From: Mycobacterium sp. 1164966.3
GTDB taxonomy: Bacteria > Actinomycetota > Actinomycetes > Mycobacteriales > Mycobacteriaceae
Reading direction: 5' to 3'
Length of the DNA: 64,000 nucleotides
NCBI RefSeq assembly: GCF_001665395.1
Contig: NZ_LZSG01000019.1
Coordinates: 57,319 to 121,318, forward strand
The position numbers were made by a program, and so were the translations under genes. The notes below the pieces were generated by a model. It was not told the DNA's origin and did not search any database. It worked only from the letters and a program-made list of their open reading frames with translations. Shown here piece after piece: positions 29,339 through 37,953 of the stretch; position 1 is the stretch's first letter; each line of letters begins with the position of its first letter.

Positions 29339-30600
29339 TCAGGCTCCTCGCACCAACTCCCGCATTACCGCCTCGGCGACCGTCACTGCGTGGCTTACCG
29401 TTTCGTAGACCAGGTTCTCCGGTGTGTCCGACATCAGGTGATAGTTCGACAGCTCCTTGTGGCGGTCGATCGACGAAAAGCATGCGGTGGGAAATCTCGC
29501 CCGGCTCATCAGCACCGCGTCGGTGCTGTTGCGCGAACGCATGCCCCTGCGCAGCGGCGCATCGGCACGCTGCGCGAACGCATGCCCCTGCGCAGCGGCG
29601 CATCGGCACGCTCGGCCGCGCGAACCACCAGGTCGCGGAACGGACTGTAGTAGTAGTCCTCCATTACCGTGGTGCCCTCGCCCTCGAGCATGATCAGCTC
29701 CGGCGAGCCGACGGTGTCGAAATTCAGGAAGTAGGTCCGGCCGCGGTCGAGTGCGGGCGCATGGCGCGCCAAGAACCCGTAGATACCGCCCTGCAATATC
29801 TCCTCGGCACCAAGCGAAACCAGCAGAGCGCGTACGCCTTTCACAGGTCGCTCACGGAGTCGTTCCGCGAGCGCGACGATCAGCGCGACGGCAGACAGAT
29901 TGTCGTTGGCTCCAGGGACGACGGGGCTGCGAGCGATGTCGGCGAACACCGCGGCCGCCGCCGCGCTCATCGCGGTACCCGCGATCATCATCCTGCGGCT
30001 GCCGCGCAAGGCGCCGACGCCGGCGAGGGCGGGCGCGAGGATCGGCGGCCACCAGTTGGGCAACGACGTGTTCATGCGTTCGGCGATGCCGGGAAATCTC
30101 TCGACCAAGAATTGTTGAGGACCTTGGTTGAAGAACTTGCCGGTGCGTGCCGCGTCGTGGTGGGCGCACACGACGACGGTGTGTTCGCCGCCGGGGTCAC
30201 CCGCTTCGGCCACGACGTTCCACGTCGTTCTGGCCTGCTGTGCGTTCTTGCGGGCCACCCGCGGACCGTTGGAACAGTCGTCGGCGATCGCGAGCCCCGC
30301 ACCCACGCCCGCCAGCGCTGCCGGTACCCGTAAGCGCCGGCTGATCAGGCCCGCAAGACCGGCCGCCGCCCCGATTGCCGCCAGCTTCACGTGCAATCGG
30401 GGGTAGCCGTCGAAGAACTGCTCTTCCTCGATCCGGACGTTTCGCGCGCCCGCCGTGCGCAGGCGCTCGACGATCCACTCCGCCGCCTGCCGCTCGCCCG
30501 GCTCACCAGCAGCGCGTTCGATCGGCGCCAGCGTCTCGACCACCTCACGCATCGTGGCGAGCTCGGTCGGCAGCGCGGGGACCCGACCAGACAGAGCCAT
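29339..30600 (-). pseudogene. M28 family zinc aminopeptidase, frameshifted by a 41-bp tandem duplication
   Basis: Start at ATG 30600 with AGGAG just upstream; MALSGRVPALPTELATM. Zinc peptidase motifs in order: AHHDA, GANDN, GAEE and NFDTVG, with two hydrophobic segments in the middle. At 29530-29611 a 41-bp unit is present twice, shifting the frame after ADAPLRRGMRSR and giving a premature stop at 29509. The lost C-terminus is still readable in the next frame (29339-29542), including SNYHLMSDTPENL, which holds the last zinc-ligand His of the family. Without the duplication the protein would be intact, so this looks like a recent inactivation or an assembly artefact. Confidence 0.85.
29530..29611. 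repeat. Perfect 41-bp tandem duplication inside the M28 peptidase gene
   Basis: The unit at 29530-29570 is repeated exactly at 29571-29611. Because 41 is not a multiple of three it breaks the reading frame. The exact identity of the copies argues for a very recent event. Confidence 0.95.
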
Positions 30601-30972
30601 AGCAGCTCCTCTCAGTACTTTGTGAGCCAATTTCAGCACCGCAGAGCCTGCAAGCGCACACAATCTTCTCAGCAGGAGCCGATGGGCAGATGGCCCGCCA
30701 CGAGGCACAGCCACCCGAGCCGCCATTCCTTGCTATTTTAGATATTCTAGTTACTGTAGGGGATACAGTAGCCCGGCTACGGCCGCGCTGCGCCAAGGAA
30801 AGTCATCAGCGCGGCAGTATTTCGTGGGAGAGATGCGATGGAGCCGACCGTTGATCTGAGCCCAATCCCGATGCGGCGCACCGGCGGCACGGTAATGCGT
30901 AATCCGGAAATGCATTGGGCCGCAACGGCTGCCGTCGATACGATCACTGGGATATAAGGGCGGGTTTCGGCG
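30601..30972. other. 372-bp divergent region between peptidase and SDR operon
   Basis: No gene is supported. It holds the only clearly AT-rich run nearby (about 30729-30755) and a perfect palindrome at 30752-30770. It is therefore the probable control region of the catabolic operon that starts at 30973. Confidence 0.6.
30752..30770. promoter_or_regulatory. Perfect operator-like palindrome before the SDR operon
   Basis: TACTGTA (30752-30758) and TACAGTA (30764-30770) are exact complements around GGGGA. The site follows an AT-rich stretch and lies about 200 bases before the SDR start. It looks like a TetR- or GntR-type operator; no regulator gene lies next to it. Confidence 0.55.
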
Positions 30973-31836
30973 ATGGGCAGGGTGACAGGCAAGGTTGCGG
31001 TGATCAGCGGGGCCGCGCGCGGTCAGGGCCGTTCGCACGCGCGGATGCTCGCCGCGGAGGGTGCCGACATCATCGCGGTGGATCTGTGTGAAGACATCGA
31101 AACGAACGAGTACCCCCTGGCCCGGCCGGAAGACCTCGAGGAAACCGCGCGACTGGTCGAGAAGGAGGGCCAGCGCACGGTCAGCGCGATCGCCGATGTC
31201 CGCGACCGCCCCGCCCTGTCCAAGGCGATCGACGACGGCGTCGCCGAGCTGGGACATCTCGACATTGTCATCGCCAACGCAGGCATATGTCCATTGACCG
31301 CCGGCCTGCCGCCCAAGGCGTTCGCGGACGCCGTGGACGTCGACCTGGTCGGGGTGCTCAACCTGGTGCACGCCAGCCTCAGGCATCTGCAGGCCGGCGC
31401 GTCGATCATCGTGATCGGATCGAACGCCGCATTCATGTCGTCGATGAACACCAGCGGCATCGACGGCGGTCCCGGCGGGGCCGGCTACGCTTTCGCGAAA
31501 CTGGCTGCGGCACATTACGTCAACGACTTCGCACGGGCGCTGGCACCGTTCTCCATCCGGATGAACGCGGTGCACCCGACCAACGTCAACACCGACATGC
31601 TGCACAGCGCGCCGATGTACCGGGCGTTCCGGCCCGACTTGAAGAACCCCACCCGCGAGGATGCCGAGCCGATCTTCCCGCTCGTGCAGTCGATGCCCAT
31701 CCCCTACGTCGAACCAGAGGACATCAGCGAGGCGGTGCTGTTTCTGGCCTCGGACGCGGCCCGCTACATCACCGGGCAGCAGTTACGCGTCGACGGCGGA
31801 GGCTTCCTCAAGGTCAAACCCTGGTCGGGCGGGTGA
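30973..31836 (+). CDS. Mycofactocin-type short-chain dehydrogenase/reductase
   Basis: A 287-residue SDR. The nucleotide loop is SGAARGQG (12-19) followed by RSHA, a pattern of SDRs that hold their NAD tightly and use mycofactocin as electron acceptor. Further motifs are NAG at 102-104, catalytic Tyr172-x3-Lys176 (YAFAK) and a candidate Ser150. The insertion between strands 2 and 3 (VDLCEDIETNEYPLARPEDL) is also typical of that group. It would oxidise an alcohol of the pathway encoded downstream. First gene of the cluster; the next gene starts 49 bases later. Confidence 0.88.
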   Translation: MGRVTGKVAVISGAARGQGRSHARMLAAEGADIIAVDLCEDIETNEYPLARPEDLEETARLVEKEGQRTVSAIADVRDRPALSKAIDDGVAELGHLDIVIANAGICPLTAGLPPKAFADAVDVDLVGVLNLVHASLRHLQAGASIIVIGSNAAFMSSMNTSGIDGGPGGAGYAFAKLAAAHYVNDFARALAPFSIRMNAVHPTNVNTDMLHSAPMYRAFRPDLKNPTREDAEPIFPLVQSMPIPYVEPEDISEAVLFLASDAARYITGQQLRVDGGGFLKVKPWSGG

Positions 31837-31885
31837 CTTCGGTGAAATCAATCCGACTGCACCGCAACAAAACCGGAGGAGCACA

Positions 31886-32869
31886 GTGAGCCAGGAGCCG
31901 CCCGCGGTTCAGCGTCGGCTCTACGCGCTGATGGCGCTGATGAAAGCGGCCGACGACCGGCTGTCCAAGGGCATCGGCACCGGCGAGTTCATGTGCGTCT
32001 ACTGGCCGTCGCGCGGACAGGAGGCAATCGCCGCTGCGATGGCTGTCGCTCTTCGCCCCGACGACCAGCTGGTGACGACCTACCGCGGCCTGCATGACCT
32101 GATCGGAAAGGGTGTCCCGCTCGAGGAGATCTACGGCGAGATGATGGGCCGAACCGTCGGCGCGAGCCGAGGCAAGGGTGGCACCATGCACATCGCCAAC
32201 CCGGAAAAGGGTGTGATGCTCTCGACCGGAATCGTCGGCGCGGGCCCACCGGTGGCTGTGGGGCTGGCGATGGCCGGCAAACGTAAAGGCCTGGACCGGG
32301 TCACGGTGGTCAGTTTCGGCGACGGCGCTACGAATACCGGATCGTTCCATGAGGCGGCTAATATGGCCGCGCTCTGGGATCTACCCCTGGTCCTGGTGTG
32401 CCAGAACAATCTGTACGCCGAGATGACGCCGACCTCGGACACGATGAAGCTCGAGCACGTCGCCGACCGTGCCGCCGGCTACGGCATGCCGGGCGTACGC
32501 GTCGACGGCAACGACCCGTTGGCCGTGAAATCGGTACTCGACCAAGCGCTGCAGCGGGCACGCGCCGGTGACGGACCGACCTTCATCGAGTGCGTGACAT
32601 TTCGCTTCCGTGGCCACTACTTCGGTGACCGGATGCCCTACATCCCCAAGGATCAGCTGGCCGCGGCGATGGAGGCCGACCCGGTGCCGCGGTTCCGCCG
32701 TCACCTTGCGGATGCCGGCATCTGCACGGAAGACGAGCTCAGCCGGATCGACGACGATGCGCTGCAGACGGTGGACACAGCGTTGAACACCGTGATGAGC
32801 GCGGACCCCGCCGCCGCCGACGAACTCGAGCGCGACGTGTACGCGACGCCGATCGGGTTCCCGGTCTGA
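31886..32869 (+). CDS. Thiamine-diphosphate dehydrogenase E1 component, alpha subunit
   Basis: A 327-residue protein from GTG 31886 (CGGAGGAGCACA upstream); the longer open frame from 31661 overlaps the SDR gene and is not supported. It has the ThDP-binding motif from GDGATNTGSFHEAANMA to CQNN, and GASRGKGGTMHIA typical of E1 alpha of acetoin/pyruvate/2-oxoacid dehydrogenases. It forms an alpha2beta2 enzyme with the next gene product that decarboxylates a 2-oxoacid, or cleaves an acetoin-like ketol, and loads the acyl group on lipoate. It is closer in style to AcoA than to branched-chain E1. Confidence 0.92.
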   Translation: MSQEPPAVQRRLYALMALMKAADDRLSKGIGTGEFMCVYWPSRGQEAIAAAMAVALRPDDQLVTTYRGLHDLIGKGVPLEEIYGEMMGRTVGASRGKGGTMHIANPEKGVMLSTGIVGAGPPVAVGLAMAGKRKGLDRVTVVSFGDGATNTGSFHEAANMAALWDLPLVLVCQNNLYAEMTPTSDTMKLEHVADRAAGYGMPGVRVDGNDPLAVKSVLDQALQRARAGDGPTFIECVTFRFRGHYFGDRMPYIPKDQLAAAMEADPVPRFRRHLADAGICTEDELSRIDDDALQTVDTALNTVMSADPAAADELERDVYATPIGFPV

Positions 32870-32879
32870 GGAGCGACGG

Positions 32880-33896
32880 ATGAATAAGAAAGAGGGAGTG
32901 GACGAAAAAGAGATGACCATGCGCGAGGCGCTGAACCTGGCGCTGGATCAGGCATTGCAGGCCGACGACCGAGTGTTTCTGCTCGGCGAGGACATCGCCG
33001 ACCCGGGAGCGTCCGGCCCGACGGCGGGGCTGTCCACCAAGTACGGTCACGACCGGGTCCTGGACACGCCCATCTCGGAGGCCGCGATCGTCGGTGCGGC
33101 AATCGGTGCCGCCATCGACGGGATGCTGCCGGTGGCCGAGATCATGATCATGGATTTCATCGGCATCGCCGCCGATCAGCTGATCAACAATGCCGCCAAA
33201 CTGCGGTTCATGACCGGCGGGCGCACCACTGCGCCGATCACCGTCCGCACCCAGGTGTATGCCGGCCTGGCCACCGGTGCGACCCATTCGCAAAGCCTGG
33301 AGGCGTGGTTCATGCACGTTCCGGGGATGAAGGTGATCGTGCCGTCCACTCCGCGTGACGGCAAAGGCCTACTGACCTCCGCGATCTTCGACGAGGACCC
33401 GTGCCTGTTCGTCGAGACGATCCGGTTGCAGGGCAAGAAGGGGCCGGTGCCGGCCGACCCGGGATTCGCAATCCCGTTGGGTCAGGCCGACATCAAGCGA
33501 GCGGGTACCGATCTGACCGTCATCAGCTACGGGCGCAGCGTGCACGACGCGCTGGCCGCCGCGGCCACCCTGCAGGAGCAGGGCGTGAGCGTCGAGGTCG
33601 TCGACCTGCGCACCCTGGTACCCCTGGACGTGGAGACGGTCGTCGAATCCGCTCGTCGCACCCGCCGAGTCGTGATCGTGCACGACGCGGTCCAATTCGG
33701 CGGCCCGGGAGCCGAAATCGCGGCCATCCTGCAGTCCGAACTGTTCGGCGAGTTGGCCGCGCCCGTCGAACGCGTCGGCGCCCGTTTCGTTCCCAACCCT
33801 GCGGCGGCGGCGCTGGAGGCCCAGGTATACCCCTCGCCGGCACGGATCGTGGCGGCCGCGCAGCGCACGCTGCAGAGGGCGGGAGCCCATGGCTGA
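32880..33896 (+). CDS. Thiamine-diphosphate dehydrogenase E1 component, beta subunit
   Basis: A 338-residue transketolase-like protein with the pyrimidine-binding domain (LLGEDIADPG, DTPISEAAIVGAAIGAA) and the C-terminal transketolase domain (VISYGRSVHDALAAA, VEVVDLRTLVPLD). It begins 10 bases after the alpha gene. It contributes the conserved Glu that activates ThDP. The first 11 residues (MNKKEGVDEKE) are unusually charged; the conserved part begins MTMREALNLALDQ, so the true start could be the Met at residue 12 or 14. Confidence 0.92.
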   Translation: MNKKEGVDEKEMTMREALNLALDQALQADDRVFLLGEDIADPGASGPTAGLSTKYGHDRVLDTPISEAAIVGAAIGAAIDGMLPVAEIMIMDFIGIAADQLINNAAKLRFMTGGRTTAPITVRTQVYAGLATGATHSQSLEAWFMHVPGMKVIVPSTPRDGKGLLTSAIFDEDPCLFVETIRLQGKKGPVPADPGFAIPLGQADIKRAGTDLTVISYGRSVHDALAAAATLQEQGVSVEVVDLRTLVPLDVETVVESARRTRRVVIVHDAVQFGGPGAEIAAILQSELFGELAAPVERVGARFVPNPAAAALEAQVYPSPARIVAAAQRTLQRAGAHG

Positions 33897-34125
33897 CTTC
33901 ATCATTCGCATCCCCCGGGTGTCGGTGGCAGTCTCGGAAGCCGAGCTCACCGACCTTCTCGTCGAGGCCGGCGAACATGTCGAAGCGGGCACTCCCATCT
34001 ACGTGATCGCCACCGAGAAAGTGGAGCAGGAAATCGAAGCGGGCGCCTCCGGCACGGTGCAATGGACCGGTCAGATCGGAAGCACCTACGACATCGGCGC
34101 CCAGATCGGCGTCATCAGTTCCTAA
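33889..34125 (+). CDS. Free-standing lipoyl-domain carrier protein
   Basis: Only 78 residues: a single biotinyl/lipoyl beta-barrel with the modified Lys at 44 (ATEKVEQEIEAG) in the hairpin turn. In ordinary complexes this domain is fused to the E2 acyltransferase; here there is no peripheral-subunit-binding or catalytic domain, and no E2 or E3 gene in the window. It overlaps the E1 beta gene by eight bases, so it is surely its partner. A full-length E2 elsewhere may supply the transferase. Confidence 0.92.
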   Translation: MADFIIRIPRVSVAVSEAELTDLLVEAGEHVEAGTPIYVIATEKVEQEIEAGASGTVQWTGQIGSTYDIGAQIGVISS

Positions 34126-34144
34126 CGAAAGGATCAGGCGAGCA

Positions 34145-35017
34145 ATGGATCTCAATGAGACCCGGGAGAGAATCATCTACCAGAAGGAAGGTCCGATCGC
34201 AAAGGTCACCCTCAACTGGCCGGAGAAGGCCAATGCCCAGGACCAGAAGCTGGCCGAAGAAGTCGACGCCGCACTGCTGGATGCGGACCGCGATTATGAC
34301 ATCAAGGTGCTGATCGTGAAGGCCAACGGCAAGGGCTTCTGCTCGGGACACGCGATCGGCAACAACGCGGTCGACTACCCGTCCTTCGTCGAAGGTGCGA
34401 AAGTCATGGGCTCGCCGTGGAAACCACAGACCGACCTGTTCGTCAAGCCCATCCTGAACCTCTGGGAGTTCTCCAAGCCGACCATCGCGCAGGTGCACGG
34501 CTACTGCGTCGGCGGTGGCACCCACTACGGGCTCACCACTGACATCGTCATCGCCTCCGAGGACGCCTACTTCTCCTACCCGCCGCTGCAGGGCTTCGGC
34601 ATGCCGTCGGGCGAATGTTCCATCGAGCCATGGGTTTTCATGAACTGGCGGCGCGCGGCCTATTACCTCTACCTCGCCGAGGTCATCGACGCCAAGCGGG
34701 CGCTGGAGATCGGTCTGGTCAACGAGGTCGTCCCGCGCGACGAGCTGGACTCGCGGGTCGATGCCATCGCCCGCCACATCGCGCAGGCCCCGATGACGAC
34801 GCTGCTCGCGACCAAGGCCAACCTCAAGCGGGCCTGGGAGCTGATGGGCATGCGGGTGCACTGGCAAAGCTCCAACGACCTGGTCGCGCTCGCCTCGATC
34901 AGCAAGGACGTGCAGGAGCTGATCCAGACCGTGTTCAAGGACAAGGTGCTGCCGTCCGAACAAGCGCGCCGCCAAGCGGCCGCTGCCGCATCGGCCGACG
35001 GCGCGGCGACTACCTGA
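34145..35017 (+). CDS. Crotonase-fold protein lacking canonical hydratase glutamates, copy 1
   Basis: A 290-residue crotonase. The oxyanion-hole regions are present (NGKGFCSGHA near 61-70 and VHGYCVGGG at 117-125). The two Glu used by enoyl-CoA hydratases are absent: the position after GGG-C is H127 (GGGTHYG), and the second is P147 (YFSYPPLQG). Databases would label it enoyl-CoA hydratase, but its reaction is probably different (hydrolase, isomerase, retro-aldol or decarboxylase type). It is a clear paralogue of 39679-40548. It follows the lipoyl gene by 19 bases. Confidence 0.9.
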   Translation: MDLNETRERIIYQKEGPIAKVTLNWPEKANAQDQKLAEEVDAALLDADRDYDIKVLIVKANGKGFCSGHAIGNNAVDYPSFVEGAKVMGSPWKPQTDLFVKPILNLWEFSKPTIAQVHGYCVGGGTHYGLTTDIVIASEDAYFSYPPLQGFGMPSGECSIEPWVFMNWRRAAYYLYLAEVIDAKRALEIGLVNEVVPRDELDSRVDAIARHIAQAPMTTLLATKANLKRAWELMGMRVHWQSSNDLVALASISKDVQELIQTVFKDKVLPSEQARRQAAAAASADGAATT

Positions 35018-35036
35018 GTTTTTCGGGGTTCAGCAG

Positions 35037-36572
35037 GTGGACATCGCCGAGCACGCGAGCAGCGCCGGGCAGCGGCCGGCCATCGTCGTCGCCGACGGTG
35101 CGACGACCTCGTACGGCGAACTGTACGCCCGCAGCCGCCGCGTCGCCGCGGTGTTGCACGACGCGGGACTACGCCGCGGCGACGGGGTGGCGCTGGTCTT
35201 GCCGAACCGGGCGGAGTTCCTCGAAATCACCTGGGGCTGCCAGCTTTCCGGGCTTTACTACACCGCCGTCAACACCCACTTCACACCCGAGGAGGTCGCC
35301 TACGTCATCGACGACTCCGACGCGCGGGCGGTGCTGGTCGACGGGTCGATGGGAGAGTTCGCGGCGCACATCCGCAGCGTCAACACCGGCGTCAAGGTCC
35401 ATCTGGTCGTCGGCCCCGAATTGCCGGGCTGGCGACGCTATGAGGACGCGCTGGCCACGGCGGGGGATGCGCCGCCGCTGTCGGACGGCTCGGAGATGCT
35501 CTATTCGTCGGGCACCACCGGACGGCCCAAGGCCGTGCGACGGCCGCTGCCGACCGACGGGAACGGCTCCTGGGCGCAGGCCGTGCTCGAGATGGCGCTG
35601 ACCCACAAGTACGGGATGAGCCCGTCGAGCGTGTACCTCTCCCCCGCGCCGCTGTACCACGCCGCCGGGGTGAACTACACCATGGCGGTCAACCGCGTCG
35701 GCGCCGCGTCGATCATCATGCAAAAATTCGACGCCGAGAGCGTGCTGCGGCTGATCGAAACCCACCGCGTCACGCACGCCCAGTTCGTGCCGACGATGTT
35801 CGTGCGGATGCTCAAGCTGCCCAAAGCTGTCCGGCAAAGCTATGACGTTTCGAGCTTGCGGTGCGTGATCCACGCCGCCGCGCCCTGCCCGGTGGATGTC
35901 AAACGGCGGATGATGGAGTGGTTCGGGCCGATCATTCACGAATACTACGGTGGCACAGAGGGATTCGCCGGCACCACCATCGGTCCCGATGAATGGCTGG
36001 CGCATCCGGGTTCGGTGGGCATACCGATGTCTCCGGTGCACGTCGTCGGCGACGACGGGCAGGAACTCCCCGTCGGTCAGTCCGGCGAGCTGTATTTCGA
36101 GGGCGGCCCGAGTTTCGAGTACTTCAAGGATCCCGCCAAGACCGCGTCGGTGTACAACGAGCGAGGTTGGCGGACACTGGGAGACATGGGTTTCGTCGAC
36201 GAGGACGGATACCTCTACCTCACCGATCGCTCGACGTTCATGATCGTCTCCGGTGGGGTGAACATCTATCCTCAGGAGGCGGAAAACCTTCTGATCATCC
36301 ACCCGAAACTCGTCGACGCAGCGGTCTTCGGCGTCCCGAACGACGAGTTCGGCGAGGAGGTCAAGGCCGTCGTGCAGCCGGTCGACGGGACCCTTGCCGG
36401 GCCCGACCTGGAGGCCGAGCTCATCGCGTACTGCCGAAAGCACCTCGCCGGGTACAAGTGCCCGCGCACAATCGAATTCGACCCGGAGCTGCCCCGCGAC
36501 CCCAACGGAAAGCTTTACAAGAGGCGTATGCGTGAACGTTACTGGGAAGGGCGGGCGTCACGAATCTTATGA
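35037..36572 (+). CDS. Acyl-CoA synthetase (AMP-forming, class I adenylate-forming enzyme)
   Basis: A 511-residue enzyme from GTG 35037. Adenylation motifs: P-loop YSSGTTGRPKAVRR, YYGGTEG, hinge YLTDRSTFMIVSGGVNIYPQ, and the catalytic Lys in PNGKLYKRRM. It would activate a carboxylic acid as an acyl-CoA to feed the two crotonases. It starts 19 bases after the first crotonase and ends 13 bases before the Rieske gene. Confidence 0.93.
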   Translation: MDIAEHASSAGQRPAIVVADGATTSYGELYARSRRVAAVLHDAGLRRGDGVALVLPNRAEFLEITWGCQLSGLYYTAVNTHFTPEEVAYVIDDSDARAVLVDGSMGEFAAHIRSVNTGVKVHLVVGPELPGWRRYEDALATAGDAPPLSDGSEMLYSSGTTGRPKAVRRPLPTDGNGSWAQAVLEMALTHKYGMSPSSVYLSPAPLYHAAGVNYTMAVNRVGAASIIMQKFDAESVLRLIETHRVTHAQFVPTMFVRMLKLPKAVRQSYDVSSLRCVIHAAAPCPVDVKRRMMEWFGPIIHEYYGGTEGFAGTTIGPDEWLAHPGSVGIPMSPVHVVGDDGQELPVGQSGELYFEGGPSFEYFKDPAKTASVYNERGWRTLGDMGFVDEDGYLYLTDRSTFMIVSGGVNIYPQEAENLLIIHPKLVDAAVFGVPNDEFGEEVKAVVQPVDGTLAGPDLEAELIAYCRKHLAGYKCPRTIEFDPELPRDPNGKLYKRRMRERYWEGRASRIL

Positions 36573-36585
36573 ACGAGGGAAAGCC

Positions 36586-37953
36586 ATGGATGTGAACTGG
36601 GCGCCGCTTCCGGTGCCATGGGCCGTGCAGACGCCCGATCGTATCCCCAAGCAGCGCTACTACGACCCGGAGTTCTACGCGCTGGAAAACGAGATGTTCT
36701 GGCCGCGCGTGTGGCAGATGGCGTGCCGGCTGGAAGAGATCCCCAAGCCCGGCGACTTCGTGGAGTACGAGATCCTGGACGACTCGATCATCGTGGTCCG
36801 CGTCGACGCCGGAACCGTTCGCGCCTATCACAACGCCTGCCGCCATCGCGGGGTAAAGCTGGTGGAAGGCAATGGATCTCGGCGCACGTTCGTCTGTCCT
36901 TTTCACGGGTGGTGTTGGGGTGTCGACGGACGCAACACTTTCGTCGCGCGCCCCGACGTGTTCGCCGAGGAGAACCTGTGCCCCGACGATCTTCAGCTGG
37001 TCTCGGTGCGGTGCGAGCTGTGGGGTGGATGCGCGTGGATCAACTTCGACGACCACGCGCCCGCACTGCGCGAATGCCAGGAGCCGTTCGCGTCGATCTA
37101 TGACGCGTGGCAGGTGGAATCGTTGCGGGTCGAGTGGTGGCAGTCGTGCCGCCTCCCGGTGAACTGGAAGCTGGCGACGGCGGCGTTCATGGAGGGCTAC
37201 CACGTGCCCCAGACGCATCCCCAGCTGCTCCCGTCCGCTCAGACGGGCGGGCCGTCTGCCGCGGTGCACCCCGTTGTCCAGAGCAGCCTGTATTTCATGC
37301 GCACCCTCGGCGACGGCATGGCCGGGATGACCCACCAGAACGACGTGCGAATCGCCGAGGGCCTGCAGAACATTGACCTGCCAGCGGATCCGGCCGAAGC
37401 GCTGGGCGCCTGGCGCAGCGCCCTCAACGATGCCGTCGTCAGCTGGCACCGGGCCCGGGGCAGCACCATGCCCGATCTCAACGACCTGGTTCGACGCGGG
37501 ATCACCGACGCGATCGGGTTCTGCTTCCCGCATCACTTCATCCTGCCCACCTACAGCAGCGCCTCGTCGTACCGGATACGGCCGCTGGGGCCCGAGGAGA
37601 CGCTGTTCGAGATCTGGTCCCTCACCCGGCTGCCCTCCGACGTTTCGGCTGGGAAGCCCACACCACCAGAACCCATGCCGCCAGATGACCCGCGCTGGCC
37701 ACCGATCCCCGCCCAGGACTTCTCCAACCTACCCCGACAGCAAAAAGGTCTGCACTCCAAAGGATTTGAGTACATGCGGCTGTCCAACCAGATCGAGGGA
37801 CTGATCTCGAACTTCGAACGCGTCGTCGACGGCTTCCTCGCCGGCCTGCCCTACGACGCGTTGGTACCCGCAATCCAGAAGACCAACACCACCATCGATG
37901 TGCCGGTGGCGGACCTGGGATTCAGCGCTCCCGTCGCTTCGGAGGCACGATGA
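36586..37953 (+). CDS. Rieske non-heme iron oxygenase, alpha subunit
   Basis: A 455-residue protein starting at MDVNWAPLPVPW (GAGGGAAAG precedes it; upstream open frame not supported). The Rieske [2Fe-2S] ligands are C85-x-H87 and C104-x2-H107. The mononuclear iron site is in NWKLATAAFMEGYH (His206) and H211, with the bridging acid expected further on. Such enzymes hydroxylate or demethylate rings and side chains using a reductase partner; no ferredoxin reductase lies in the cluster. Confidence 0.93.
   Translation: MDVNWAPLPVPWAVQTPDRIPKQRYYDPEFYALENEMFWPRVWQMACRLEEIPKPGDFVEYEILDDSIIVVRVDAGTVRAYHNACRHRGVKLVEGNGSRRTFVCPFHGWCWGVDGRNTFVARPDVFAEENLCPDDLQLVSVRCELWGGCAWINFDDHAPALRECQEPFASIYDAWQVESLRVEWWQSCRLPVNWKLATAAFMEGYHVPQTHPQLLPSAQTGGPSAAVHPVVQSSLYFMRTLGDGMAGMTHQNDVRIAEGLQNIDLPADPAEALGAWRSALNDAVVSWHRARGSTMPDLNDLVRRGITDAIGFCFPHHFILPTYSSASSYRIRPLGPEETLFEIWSLTRLPSDVSAGKPTPPEPMPPDDPRWPPIPAQDFSNLPRQQKGLHSKGFEYMRLSNQIEGLISNFERVVDGFLAGLPYDALVPAIQKTNTTIDVPVADLGFSAPVASEAR

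Noticed and set aside
31661..31885. Longer E1 alpha start overlapping the SDR
   Set aside because: The extension is a shadow of the SDR gene; GTG at 31886 has a clear CGGAGGAG site.
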